Assembly: GCA_041658245.1 (NCBI GenBank)
Contig: JBBAAM010000009.1
Location: forward strand, 14,290 to 78,289
Length of the DNA: 64,000 bases
Direction: 5' to 3'
Source: Fen-1258 sp041658245
GTDB lineage: Bacteria > Bacteroidota > Ignavibacteria > Ignavibacteriales > Melioribacteraceae
Part shown: positions 17,552 to 26,701 of the stretch, one piece after another
How positions within the stretch are numbered: the first letter of the stretch is position 1
Layout of the letters: every line of letters starts with the position of its first letter
Program-made: the position numbers and the translations under genes
The notes under the pieces: model-generated
The model's database searches: none
Told to the model about the DNA's origin: nothing
What the model saw: the letters and a program-made list of their open reading frames with translations, nothing else

Positions 17552-17674
17552 TTTGGTCTATCCTATATATCGAAATAAAATCTACATGTTACCAACTTGC
17601 TGACATTAGTAATCACTTCCAAATCTTTTAAACTCCATAGTAAATTTAATAATGTTAAGTGAGAATATGTCCTG

Positions 17675-19054
17675 TTAATTTTTAAATCCCAGCCGCGTCA
17701 ATCCTTTCTGCACAATTGGATCTTTCATAAAATACTTCCATACAAATCCGTTCATGTAATTTTCAATCATTATTACAATTGGGCCCTGATCAAGTCCGAG
17801 GTAATCTTTATCGTACCAATTCAAAGTTGGGTTGAACGCATCCAAAAATCCGTACTTGTCCCAAAGTCCTTTCGAGCCATATTTATCATATATGTTCATT
17901 AAAGTTGGAATAGTAATCTCAGGTGCGAATGGAATTGAACCAGCCGAAGCAGTTGGTGCGATTGTTCCGTCATCAAATGTCGAGTCGGGTCCGGAAGTCC
18001 CTCGTGCGGAATATGTCCAAAATTCTTTTCCGTTAAAATTGTATTTTTCACCGGGACCATCGCACGCGCTCAATCCCCAGGTTAATGAGTCATATCCAGC
18101 CCATTTATTTATATTCTGAATTGCATACTCACGTTGAATGTAAGTCGCGCGGCGTGAGTTTTCGAAATAATCTATTCCTTTCCTCTGCATGTAACTATCA
18201 ATCAGGCCACGCCCATCAAACCAGAGGAAAGAAAATTGATGAATGAACATAGCCGGAAATACAACGTGACCTAATTTTTCGCTATAAGGTTCCCTCCATT
18301 GATATGATTTCAACCAAGTATCATATCCTTTCTCTGCATCAGGCATATCCATTCCTGCTGCAATAATGTATAAGAATAGTGCTTCGGTATAACCCCACCA
18401 ACCAAGTTTGTTGAATCCTCCTTTTTGATCCCATCCAAGAGAAATTGTATTTGCATACTGACCTGTATCCGACATTGTAAAAAATTTCCAATCAACTCTT
18501 TCCAAAAGTTTTGTTGATAGTTCTCTTATCTGTTTTTCTTTTTCCTCGGCACCATTGTAGTACTGCCGTGCGAAAATAATTCCACAATAAAGTAATCCGG
18601 AATCAATTGATGAAAGTTCACAATTCCAAAATCGCTTTCCGGATTTCATATCAAGGAAATGATAGTAAAATCCTTTATAACCGGTTGCTAATGGTTCTGT
18701 ACTTTGTTCTGAATTCCACAAAAAATTCAGCATTGAAAGAGTGTATTGAACAGACTGATCTCTTGTAATCCATCCCTTTTCCGAACCTATTGCCCAAATT
18801 GGAACCGCAAAACCAACAGCTGCAATAGTTGCGGGGGATCCGTCTTGTGAACGGTCTTTCACCAGTCCATTCACCGGATTCATTTCATTAATGAAGTAGA
18901 GAAAAGATTTGTATTGCAGTGTACTTAGAAACTCATGTTCTTTTTGAGTGAGTTCGAAATCTATTTTATCATAAGAAAGATATTTCACATCCCGGGATTG
19001 ACATCCTGCATTCGTTATAAAACCCAAAAGCAATAAGAAGATTAATTTTTGCAT
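17675..19054 (-). CDS. GH144-type endo-beta-1,2-glucanase, probable lipoprotein
   Basis: The 459-aa protein has a signal peptide ending in FITNAGCQS, a possible lipobox with the lipidated cysteine at about residue 19. The barrel domain runs to the end and shares segments with the neighbouring enzyme: LQYKSFLYFINEMNPVNGL, GTIAPTASAGSIPFAPE and YLGLDQGPIVIMIENYMNG. It has neither FnIII nor CTD and has the size of the catalytic core alone. The two genes therefore give one secreted, CTD-sorted and one probably periplasmic or membrane-anchored copy. That arrangement suggests a two-stage depolymerisation of beta-1,2-glucan to sophoro-oligosaccharides before GH3 attack. A promoter and palindrome lie about 110-165 bases upstream. 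Confidence 0.82.
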   Translation of the reverse strand: MQKLIFLLLLGFITNAGCQSRDVKYLSYDKIDFELTQKEHEFLSTLQYKSFLYFINEMNPVNGLVKDRSQDGSPATIAAVGFAVPIWAIGSEKGWITRDQSVQYTLSMLNFLWNSEQSTEPLATGYKGFYYHFLDMKSGKRFWNCELSSIDSGLLYCGIIFARQYYNGAEEKEKQIRELSTKLLERVDWKFFTMSDTGQYANTISLGWDQKGGFNKLGWWGYTEALFLYIIAAGMDMPDAEKGYDTWLKSYQWREPYSEKLGHVVFPAMFIHQFSFLWFDGRGLIDSYMQRKGIDYFENSRRATYIQREYAIQNINKWAGYDSLTWGLSACDGPGEKYNFNGKEFWTYSARGTSGPDSTFDDGTIAPTASAGSIPFAPEITIPTLMNIYDKYGSKGLWDKYGFLDAFNPTLNWYDKDYLGLDQGPIVIMIENYMNGFVWKYFMKDPIVQKGLTRLGFKN

Positions 19055-19411
19055 AGAACACCTTTAAAATTTTTAAGATTTAACTTCAACAAAAGGTTTA
19101 TCAGCCTGCCCGATAAGATTTTCAGTTTTGTCTACTCCAATAACACAAATTTCGGTAACACCAAAATGTAAATGATTACATCGCTTTTTTAACATAATAT
19201 CACAAATTCTAATAGTCAAGAACAGATTAAAGTTTAGACTAAATATTTGATATTGTTCTGGTTTATGATGTGGTAATTGCTAGTTCTCAGAAGCTCAAAA
19301 CATACGAATGGCATAACAAAGAGAAGTCTCAAGCATAAATTTAAGGATAGAAAATGTTAAGTTTCGATGTAAAATTATTTCTGAATGATGAATTATGCAG
19401 GAAACATAAAC
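19055..19411. other. Divergent promoter region between GH144 and GH3 genes
   Basis: This stretch separates the minus-strand GH144 gene from the plus-strand GH3 gene. It contains the GH144 promoter and palindrome described separately. No protein-coding frame, tRNA or repeat is evident. No sigma-54 type GG-N10-GC element was seen by eye for either gene. Confidence 0.5.
19167..19219 (-). promoter_or_regulatory. Promoter with downstream palindrome for the GH144 gene
   Basis: On the minus strand TTGACT (19219-19214) is followed after 17 bases by TATGTT (19196-19191), a good sigma-70-like pair. The palindrome TGTAAnnnnTTACA (19167-19180) would cover roughly the start and first transcribed bases, as a repressor operator would. 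The call rests on pattern only. Confidence 0.38.
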
Positions 19412-22400
19412 ATGCTGATAATTAAAAAACTTTCAGTAAAATCTATTAAAATCATTCTATTCATTCTACTGCTATTCCAGACAGATTTTTTTGCCCAGAC
19501 TCTTGAAGAACGAATTACAGATATCATTTCGAAAATGACTCTTGAAGAAAAGATCCAACAGCTACATAAAGAAGGAGGAATGAACACATCCGATAATACA
19601 CGTTTAAATATTCCCGGTTTTGTAATGTCGGACGGACCTCACGGTGTGCGAAACGGATTTGCAACTTCATTCCCGGTAGGTATAGGATTAACCGCAACAT
19701 GGGATGTGGATCTTGTTTATAAAGTTGGTGAAGCGATGGGAAAAGAATTTCGCGGGAAAGGAATTCACCAAATGCTTGGACCTGTTTTGGATTTATGTCT
19801 CGATCCTCGCAACGGGAGATCGCCTGAAACGGGCGGCGAAGATCCTTTCCTGAATGCAAAGATCAATACTTCAATCGTTCAAGGTGTTCAATCAACTTCA
19901 ACGATTGCAACAATAAAACATTTTTATACCGAGTACAGACAAAACGGAAGGACAAGCAACAACTACACACTCAGCAATCGAATGCTGCTGGAACATCACG
20001 GTTTGCAGTTTCGTGAAGCTGTTCAAATTGGCGGAGCTATGAGTGTAATGAATTCTTATAATCTAATAAATGGACAAAAAGCTGCGGAGAATCCAACTCT
20101 TCTTGGTACTATTCTAAGAACCAAATGGGGTTTTCCATATTATGTTGTTTCTGATTGGGGATCTTTATGGGATGCAGAGAAAGCAATAAAAGCCGGATGC
20201 GATATTGAAATGGGTTCGGATCTCTATGAAAACGGAACGAATGGACTTTTGGCTCTAGTCAACAGCGGAAAAGTAACTGAATTAACTATTAATGATGCAG
20301 TACGCAGAGTATTGCGAACAAAAATAATATCCGGTATAATGGATTACTACCCTGCCGGCGATCCAAGTGATGTTAACAGCCCCGCACATCAAGCTCTATG
20401 TTTGGAAGCAGGCAAGAAAGGAATTGTACTTTTAAGAAATCAAGACAACATTTTACCATTAGACAAGAACACAATAAAAACCATTGCTGTATTAGGACCC
20501 AATGCAAACGAAATGAGAACAGACGCTTCAGGCAGCAGTTGGGTTGATCCGTTTTATAAAGTTTCTCCGCGCGAAGGTATTGAAAAGTACCTTGGCACAA
20601 GTAAAGTGTTATATGCTCAAGGATGCACAATTGCCGGAAATTATGCGAGTGATGTTTATGATGCTTTGCAAAAAGCTGCACAGTCAGATGTAGTAATTTA
20701 TTTCGGCGGATTAGACCCAACTCAAGAAGGAGAAGGATCTGACCGTACGAACGGTTCGATCGAATTGCCCGGTAAACAGAAAGATTTTATTCAGCTTATA
20801 AAGAATGTTAATCCAAATGTTATTGTTGTTTTGATAAGCGGAGGAATTTGTACGGCTACTCCATTCATCAATGATATCAAGGGTTTGCTGTATGCATTTT
20901 ATCCCGGACAGGAAGGCGGGAACGCAATTGCTCAAGTGTTATTCGGTGACTACAACCCAAGCGGTAAGCTTCCTGTAACAATGTCAATGAGCGACTCACA
21001 GCTTCCGGATAGAAGTAAAAATGATTTAGATGTAATTCAAGGTGGTGGATATAGGTGGTTCGATTATAAAAAATATACACCTCAGTTTGCATTTGGATTT
21101 GGATTGAGCTATACAACTTTTTCGTACAGCAATTTCAGGATGTCACATCAAACTTGGGCATTTTATGAAGAACCAATAACTATTAGCGTAGATGTTAAGA
21201 ATACCGGTTCGCGTGCTGGTGAAGAGGTTGTACAGCTCTATCTAAGTGAAACAACATCTTATGTAACTAAGTTTGCGAAAGATCTTAAAGGATTTAAGAA
21301 AATTTTTCTTGAACCAGGAGAGACTAAAACTGCTACATTCGAAATAACACCAAACGAACTTTATTATTTTAGACAGCAAAGTAATAGTTATGAAATTGAT
21401 CCGGGTCCTTACACTTTTCGCATAGGAACTTCCTCTGATAATATAAAATTCAACTATACATTGGATTTACGTCCTCGTCCTCCAAAAGCTGATTTACAAG
21501 TTGCAAACATATTGACCGTTCCTCGTTTTCCACTTAAGGGAGATAAAGTAATATTTCTTGCAACAATTATTAACCGCGGTACGGGACCAAGTCCCAATTC
21601 AACATTTCACGAAGTAAGTTTCAGTGTTGATGGAAAATATGTTAGCAGCTCTGTTGCTCTACAAGATTCTATTCCCAAAGGCGGTATGGCGTTGGTTTGC
21701 GGAAATGTTGGCGATAATAACATAAATTATTGGGTTGCTGGTGATCCGGGCACATACACAATAGAAGCATTTGTTGATAGCAAATCAGCCATCAATGAAA
21801 CTATTGAAACAAATAACAAAAAAACTGTAACGCTGAAAGTTTATAATGCACCGGCTGTGAATCTTGCACTAAAGAAAACAGTCAGCGTTTCATCAATTGA
21901 GGGAATAGGTTTAGAAGGAAATAAAGCTGTTGATGGAAGTTATGGTACGCGTTGGTCATCGCAATTCACAGATCCGCAATGGATAACTATTGATTTCGGA
22001 ACACCTGCTCAGTTCAACGAAATAAGATTGAGTTGGGAATACGCATACGGAAAGGAATACTCAATTCAAGTTTCCGATGACAATTTGAATTGGACAACGA
22101 TAATAACCCAGACTAATGGAAACGGCGGATTTGAGAAGTACAATGTTCAAGCCAATGCAAGGTACTTAAGAATTTACGGAACGAAACGCGGTACTCAGTA
22201 TGGTTACTCGCTTTACGAAATTCAAGTGTTTAACAATCCAACATCAGATATTAACGAAGAAGAAAATAATCTTCCTTTCAATTTCAGTCTAAGCAACAAT
22301 TATCCAAATCCTTTTAATCCAACCACTACTATTATTTACAATGTGCCCAAAGCAAGCAATGTTAAGATTGAAATTTATAATTCATTAGGTCAGCTTGTGA

Positions 22401-22555
22401 ATGTATTAAGGGATTCATTCCATAATCCTGGAAGATATAACTTAGTCTGGAACGGCAAAGATTCATTCGGTTATCCGGTAAGCAGCGGAATATATTTCTA
22501 CCGGATGAGTGCAGAAGGATTTACTTTGGTAAAAAAGATGATCTTAATGAAATAA
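19412..22555 (+). CDS. GH3 beta-glucosidase with CARDB, CBM32-like and CTD
   Basis: The start at 19412 (AGGAAA 9 bases before, then a clean signal peptide MLIIKKLSVKSIKIILFILL) is preferred. An ATG at 19385 would add nine residues. GH3 N domain: the nucleophile aspartate lies in YVVSDWGSLW (about 20153). GH3 C domain and an FnIII-like domain follow. Next come a CARDB domain (from about 21488), a discoidin/CBM32-like domain (NLALKKTVSVSS... AVDGSYGTRWSS, from about 21857) and a CTD with NNYPNPFNPTTTIIY (from about 22290). The CTD and CBM suggest a surface exo-acting beta-glucosidase held to a polymer. Beside two GH144 genes, sophoro-oligosaccharides are a likely substrate. At about 1,047 aa it is much longer than a bare GH3. 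Confidence 0.87.
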   Translation: MLIIKKLSVKSIKIILFILLLFQTDFFAQTLEERITDIISKMTLEEKIQQLHKEGGMNTSDNTRLNIPGFVMSDGPHGVRNGFATSFPVGIGLTATWDVDLVYKVGEAMGKEFRGKGIHQMLGPVLDLCLDPRNGRSPETGGEDPFLNAKINTSIVQGVQSTSTIATIKHFYTEYRQNGRTSNNYTLSNRMLLEHHGLQFREAVQIGGAMSVMNSYNLINGQKAAENPTLLGTILRTKWGFPYYVVSDWGSLWDAEKAIKAGCDIEMGSDLYENGTNGLLALVNSGKVTELTINDAVRRVLRTKIISGIMDYYPAGDPSDVNSPAHQALCLEAGKKGIVLLRNQDNILPLDKNTIKTIAVLGPNANEMRTDASGSSWVDPFYKVSPREGIEKYLGTSKVLYAQGCTIAGNYASDVYDALQKAAQSDVVIYFGGLDPTQEGEGSDRTNGSIELPGKQKDFIQLIKNVNPNVIVVLISGGICTATPFINDIKGLLYAFYPGQEGGNAIAQVLFGDYNPSGKLPVTMSMSDSQLPDRSKNDLDVIQGGGYRWFDYKKYTPQFAFGFGLSYTTFSYSNFRMSHQTWAFYEEPITISVDVKNTGSRAGEEVVQLYLSETTSYVTKFAKDLKGFKKIFLEPGETKTATFEITPNELYYFRQQSNSYEIDPGPYTFRIGTSSDNIKFNYTLDLRPRPPKADLQVANILTVPRFPLKGDKVIFLATIINRGTGPSPNSTFHEVSFSVDGKYVSSSVALQDSIPKGGMALVCGNVGDNNINYWVAGDPGTYTIEAFVDSKSAINETIETNNKKTVTLKVYNAPAVNLALKKTVSVSSIEGIGLEGNKAVDGSYGTRWSSQFTDPQWITIDFGTPAQFNEIRLSWEYAYGKEYSIQVSDDNLNWTTIITQTNGNGGFEKYNVQANARYLRIYGTKRGTQYGYSLYEIQVFNNPTSDINEEENNLPFNFSLSNNYPNPFNPTTTIIYNVPKASNVKIEIYNSLGQLVNVLRDSFHNPGRYNLVWNGKDSFGYPVSSGIYFYRMSAEGFTLVKKMILMK

Positions 22556-22720
22556 TAAAATAGTAAAGTAATAATCTTTTTTATGCCAATGGACAGCTAA
22601 ATAAACTAAACATCAACTCAATTTCTAATTGAAAATACTCCCGGCTATTTACATTACCGCTTCTTCTTTTTTGCAAAAAATAGTTATGCTTAATTATTTT
22701 TTTGAGTTTAATCGGGAAAA

Positions 22721-24691
22721 ATGAAAAACCTGAATATAATATTTGTTTTTATTACCGCTTTTGCTTTTAATATCTGTTTAGCACAGAATGTTCAAGTAAA
22801 TGACGGCTGGTTTTACATAAACGGAAATAAATTTTTTGTGAAAGGGATCGGTTATGAGACACACACACGCCCCGGACAAGTTCCGTGGGTTTACAGCTTC
22901 AATGCCGATTTGATAAGATTTGATTTGCAACGGATTAAAAGCGCAGGGTTCAATACAATCCGTACATGGAGCGCAATAACAGAAGAAGAATTGAAGCTGG
23001 TGGAAGAATCAGGTTTGAAAATTTTGTTTGGAATTTGGATTGATCCATCAGGTGATTTTGGAAGTCAATCATTTAGAATATCTGTTTTAAATCATGTAAA
23101 CAGTGTCCTTAACTACTCGAGTAAATATCGGTGTGTAATCGGCTATTTAATAATGAACGAACCGCAAGTAGCGCATATTTATAGTTCGGACGCTCAAAAT
23201 CTTTTTAATCTTTGGCAATCTGTAACAGAGTTGATTCATCAAAAACACTCCGGCATTCCGGTCTCCTTTTCAAATACAATTATTGGCGATTATATCAATA
23301 TGGATATTTTTGATTTTGCGGCATACAACGCTTACATATACAACCCGGTAACGATAACCGATTCGCACGGATACAACGGATTTTTGAGTTACTTAAAAAA
23401 TAACCGCGCAAATCAAAAACCGTTTGTAATAACGGAGTTCGGGCTATCGGTTTCACCGGGTTCTTCAAGTACAAAATATACTTACGGCGGTAATACATTA
23501 GAAAAGCAGACAAGCGGAGATTTGTTAATGTATAGAGAGTTGATAGATGCCGGCACTCAAGGCGGATGCATTTTTCAATATCACGACGGATGGTGGAAAG
23601 GCGGTAATGAGTTTTTTCATGATTCGTCTCCTGAAGAGTGGTTCGGGTTAATTGAATTTACAAGTCAAAACGATAAATACGGAACACCTCGTCCGGTGTG
23701 GTCTGCTTTCGAAAAGTACAACAAAGCAATAATTACGGATCCCAAGAACGAAGAAATTTATAGCGGTAAAATTCCGGTTGAGATTTTTACTACGGAGGAT
23801 GTTAATTCCTTTTCAATTGTACTGAACGATATCGTTCTTTTAAATCAAAACATTTCCAATAATTATTTTAACGGTTTGCTGGACTTAAATCTTAATGAAG
23901 ACATTAAAGATGTTCAATTAACTTTTAATTTTTACAATGCAACCGGTGATATTGTTAAATCGGAAGCGATTTCTCTTCTTCGTATAAGAAACGAGATTCA
24001 AATCCCCGAAATAAAAATGCAAATAGTTCCAACTAATTTGAATCCAGGCAGTAAAAATTATATGCTTCTGGAAATAACAAGTAACTCTATTTTTACAATA
24101 GAAGGGAATAAAGTTGATTACGTTGTTCATCCTCATATTGGATTTGACGCAGGGACTGCTAAATCACAAACAATTACATTGGTTAATAACAAATATTCAA
24201 CGCAGGATTTTTTTGATATCCCTAATGAAACTAAAGTGGCAACTTTTGGTGCCGGTTTTACAATTAGACACGGAAATTTTACAAAGAGAATTTTCACTCA
24301 AAATATTTTAACATACGGCAATTGGGCAAATTCAATCAAAGCGGCAGATGTAATTACGGATGTTGGTGAATATAAAGACGAAAAAAGCAAAACGATACGT
24401 GGAATTATGTTGTACCAGAACTATCCCAATCCGTTCAATCCTGAAACAACAATTATTTACAAAATAGCTCCGCCAATACTTCCCAAAGGGAAAACTTCAG
24501 TATTGGTGAATCTTAAAGTTTATGATGTTCTTGGTAGAGAAGTTGCTGTACTGGTGAATGAAGAACAAAAAGCAGGCACTCACCGCTCAACGTTCTTCAA
24601 TATTAACTCTTCACTTGCCGGTGGAGTTTATTTTTGTCGTCTCATAGTCGGCAATTATTCTGAAACGAAAAAAATGATTTTATTAAAATAA
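22721..24691 (+). CDS. Secreted clan GH-A TIM-barrel hydrolase (GH2/GH5-like) with CTD
   Basis: The 656-aa protein has a signal peptide (to about residue 21). A TIM barrel (about 25-345) opens with the sugar-hydrolase phrase VNDGWFYINGNKFFVKGIGYE. The acid/base glutamate is in GYLIMNEPQVAH and the nucleophile glutamate in PFVITEFGLSV, the clan GH-A arrangement. A beta-rich region (about 350-540) and a CTD (YQNYPNPFNPETT, from about 567) follow. It resembles the isolated TIM-barrel domain of GH2 enzymes, but no GH2 sugar-binding jelly roll is present. A precise family cannot be given. It stands alone on the plus strand 165 bases after the GH3 gene and ends head-on with the CotH gene. Exo-glucanase or transglycosylase activity is plausible. 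Confidence 0.75.
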   Translation: MKNLNIIFVFITAFAFNICLAQNVQVNDGWFYINGNKFFVKGIGYETHTRPGQVPWVYSFNADLIRFDLQRIKSAGFNTIRTWSAITEEELKLVEESGLKILFGIWIDPSGDFGSQSFRISVLNHVNSVLNYSSKYRCVIGYLIMNEPQVAHIYSSDAQNLFNLWQSVTELIHQKHSGIPVSFSNTIIGDYINMDIFDFAAYNAYIYNPVTITDSHGYNGFLSYLKNNRANQKPFVITEFGLSVSPGSSSTKYTYGGNTLEKQTSGDLLMYRELIDAGTQGGCIFQYHDGWWKGGNEFFHDSSPEEWFGLIEFTSQNDKYGTPRPVWSAFEKYNKAIITDPKNEEIYSGKIPVEIFTTEDVNSFSIVLNDIVLLNQNISNNYFNGLLDLNLNEDIKDVQLTFNFYNATGDIVKSEAISLLRIRNEIQIPEIKMQIVPTNLNPGSKNYMLLEITSNSIFTIEGNKVDYVVHPHIGFDAGTAKSQTITLVNNKYSTQDFFDIPNETKVATFGAGFTIRHGNFTKRIFTQNILTYGNWANSIKAADVITDVGEYKDEKSKTIRGIMLYQNYPNPFNPETTIIYKIAPPILPKGKTSVLVNLKVYDVLGREVAVLVNEEQKAGTHRSTFFNINSSLAGGVYFCRLIVGNYSETKKMILLK

Positions 24692-24733
24692 ATTTTTCAG
24701 TATGAAGTCGTTCAATTAACATTCCACCCGGCG

Positions 24734-26671
24734 TTATTTTGTTAACACCATTTTCTTTGTATCAATTTTACTGCCGGCAATTAAAGTATAGAAATATATT
24801 CCACTTGGCAAAGACGTTTCATGTTTACCCGCTGTGGCGGGGAACGTCTTTACATATTTACCCGCTTGCTGAAATTCATTTACTAATGTTGCAACTTCTC
24901 TACCAAGAACATCATGAACTTTTAATTGCACATGGCTGAATGCTGATAACTGATAGCTGATTACTGTCGCCGGATTAAACGGATTGGGATAATTCTGAAA
25001 TAATTCGAACGATGCCGGAATTTCTGAGTTAATATTATCTACAGATGTTGATACAACATTTATTTTATAATCGGGGGAAATTGAAACGATATCTAATCCT
25101 TGTTGGCCGACACCTTTCATTAAGTAACTGCCTGCTTTTAGAATTGTTATGGAAAGTGTATCACCCTTTAATTCCGGTCTACAATTAGTATCGAGAGTTA
25201 AAAAATTGATTGATGTAACATTCATCTTACTCTTAACAAAATTAGCGAGCATGATTTTTTTCTCTTTGCCTATCTCAAAATTTATTTTGGATAAATCAGG
25301 TGTGAGCCATTCAACATCAGAATAATTTGATGGAAGGTTGCTGTTAAGCCAAGTTGTACGTTGACTGATCCAAGTTTTCAAATAATTAATTTCTTCTTCA
25401 TAATTAGAAAAACGATTTTTATTTGGCCAGATATAAATTGCCGGATTAAAAATGTCTTTCCACTTTGAAAAATTCCTTACACGGGCTTCAGCGGTTAATG
25501 CAGCATTTTCTTCTATAAAATTTGTAAGGGCACTAATGCTGAAAGTTTTATTCTTGACCTCATTCCATCTTTTTGCAAGTTTGTTTTTAAATACCGGATC
25601 AATCATCAAGTTTGTTGTCCAAAAGGGACTGCTCCAAAGACCATCATAATGTTTATATGCTTGCCAGCCTGCAGGGTTAAAACCGTCATCATAATCTGCC
25701 AGCCCAAAAGAAATATCAAAATCCCAAATTGGACCCATAACCAATTTACCTCCTTCACTATCGCGATTCTTATGAAGGTACGCACTCAGACGATATGCAT
25801 CCGTGTTTTTCGAAAATTCGTTTAGCAAGTAGTGATCTACAAAAGAATCAATATCAATAAGGTTGTAATAACCTGCAAAAGGATCTCTATAACCACCCGA
25901 ATACATTATTGTTTCAAACTTGTTGATATAGTCTCTTATATAATTTTGTTGTGCTAAAACAATATCCGATGCTTTCGGATATTCATGAATATAAGTAACG
26001 GGAGCTTTTGTACTTTGAAACACTGCAGGATATGCTGAGGTCCAATATTTATCCCCCGGATCAACCCGATCTATCTTAACTATATATCCGCCGGTAACAG
26101 CATCGCCGGTTATATCTGTGGTAGTCATCTTTTTTATATTAACCCGGTTCTTATCCCGTTTAATTTTTTCCTGGAGTATATAGATGCCCCTGTAATCTCC
26201 GTTGATTACAACCTCGCAATAGCGCGTGCGTGTTGCGTATCTACCCAGATCGTTTGAGAGTTTGTATGTAATTACATTACGCAGGAAAGATTTATCTATA
26301 TATGATGCATTGAGCACCCAATCGCTCTCTTCGGGAAAACCAAGAAGCGAAACTTTTAAATCGTTTCCAGCATTATCACGTGTTTCAATTCCATACTGTT
26401 TTTTCTCAAACATTTGAGAGCTGTGTCCGCGTAATTCAATTCCAATTTTCCCGTTGTAAGCATTGAATGGATCGGTAAGATTATTCCTTATGCCGGGACC
26501 ATTATCAATTATACCCATATCAGCGGTTATTTTCGGTTCATCAGGAATTGTTTGACCGTGCGTATTAATTACCACAATTGGAAGGTTCGACGATGTGAAA
26601 GTTACTTGACTAAAATCTTTATTAGAGACAAAAGCAAGTAGTGATACTATAAAAAAAATTTTGTTTGTCAT
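24734..26671 (-). CDS. Secreted CotH-kinase family protein with CTD
   Basis: The 645-aa protein has a signal peptide and a CotH kinase domain (about 25-440). Hallmarks are GKIGIELRGHSSQMFEKKQYGIE, WVLNASYIDKSFLRNVITY, GDYRGIYILQEKIKRD and the metal-binding GPIWDFDISFGLADYD. A beta-rich region and a CTD (FQNYPNPFNPATV, about 560 on) follow. CotH kinases phosphorylate spore-coat proteins in Bacillus and occur as surface or cellulosome-linked modules elsewhere. Here the protein is secreted beside glucanases, so it may phosphorylate or organise surface proteins, although ATP outside the cell would be limiting. It is 30 bases downstream of the 980-aa hydrolase gene and probably co-transcribed. Confidence 0.83.
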   Translation of the reverse strand: MTNKIFFIVSLLAFVSNKDFSQVTFTSSNLPIVVINTHGQTIPDEPKITADMGIIDNGPGIRNNLTDPFNAYNGKIGIELRGHSSQMFEKKQYGIETRDNAGNDLKVSLLGFPEESDWVLNASYIDKSFLRNVITYKLSNDLGRYATRTRYCEVVINGDYRGIYILQEKIKRDKNRVNIKKMTTTDITGDAVTGGYIVKIDRVDPGDKYWTSAYPAVFQSTKAPVTYIHEYPKASDIVLAQQNYIRDYINKFETIMYSGGYRDPFAGYYNLIDIDSFVDHYLLNEFSKNTDAYRLSAYLHKNRDSEGGKLVMGPIWDFDISFGLADYDDGFNPAGWQAYKHYDGLWSSPFWTTNLMIDPVFKNKLAKRWNEVKNKTFSISALTNFIEENAALTAEARVRNFSKWKDIFNPAIYIWPNKNRFSNYEEEINYLKTWISQRTTWLNSNLPSNYSDVEWLTPDLSKINFEIGKEKKIMLANFVKSKMNVTSINFLTLDTNCRPELKGDTLSITILKAGSYLMKGVGQQGLDIVSISPDYKINVVSTSVDNINSEIPASFELFQNYPNPFNPATVISYQLSAFSHVQLKVHDVLGREVATLVNEFQQAGKYVKTFPATAGKHETSLPSGIYFYTLIAGSKIDTKKMVLTK

Positions 26672-26701
26672 AATCCACCATATAAGATTAGATTGGTTGC
26701 G

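Noticed and set aside
20373..20720. 115-codon minus-strand frame inside the GH3 gene
   Set aside because: It is an antisense shadow of a conserved GH3 coding region with no ribosome site. The same applies to other antisense frames throughout the window.
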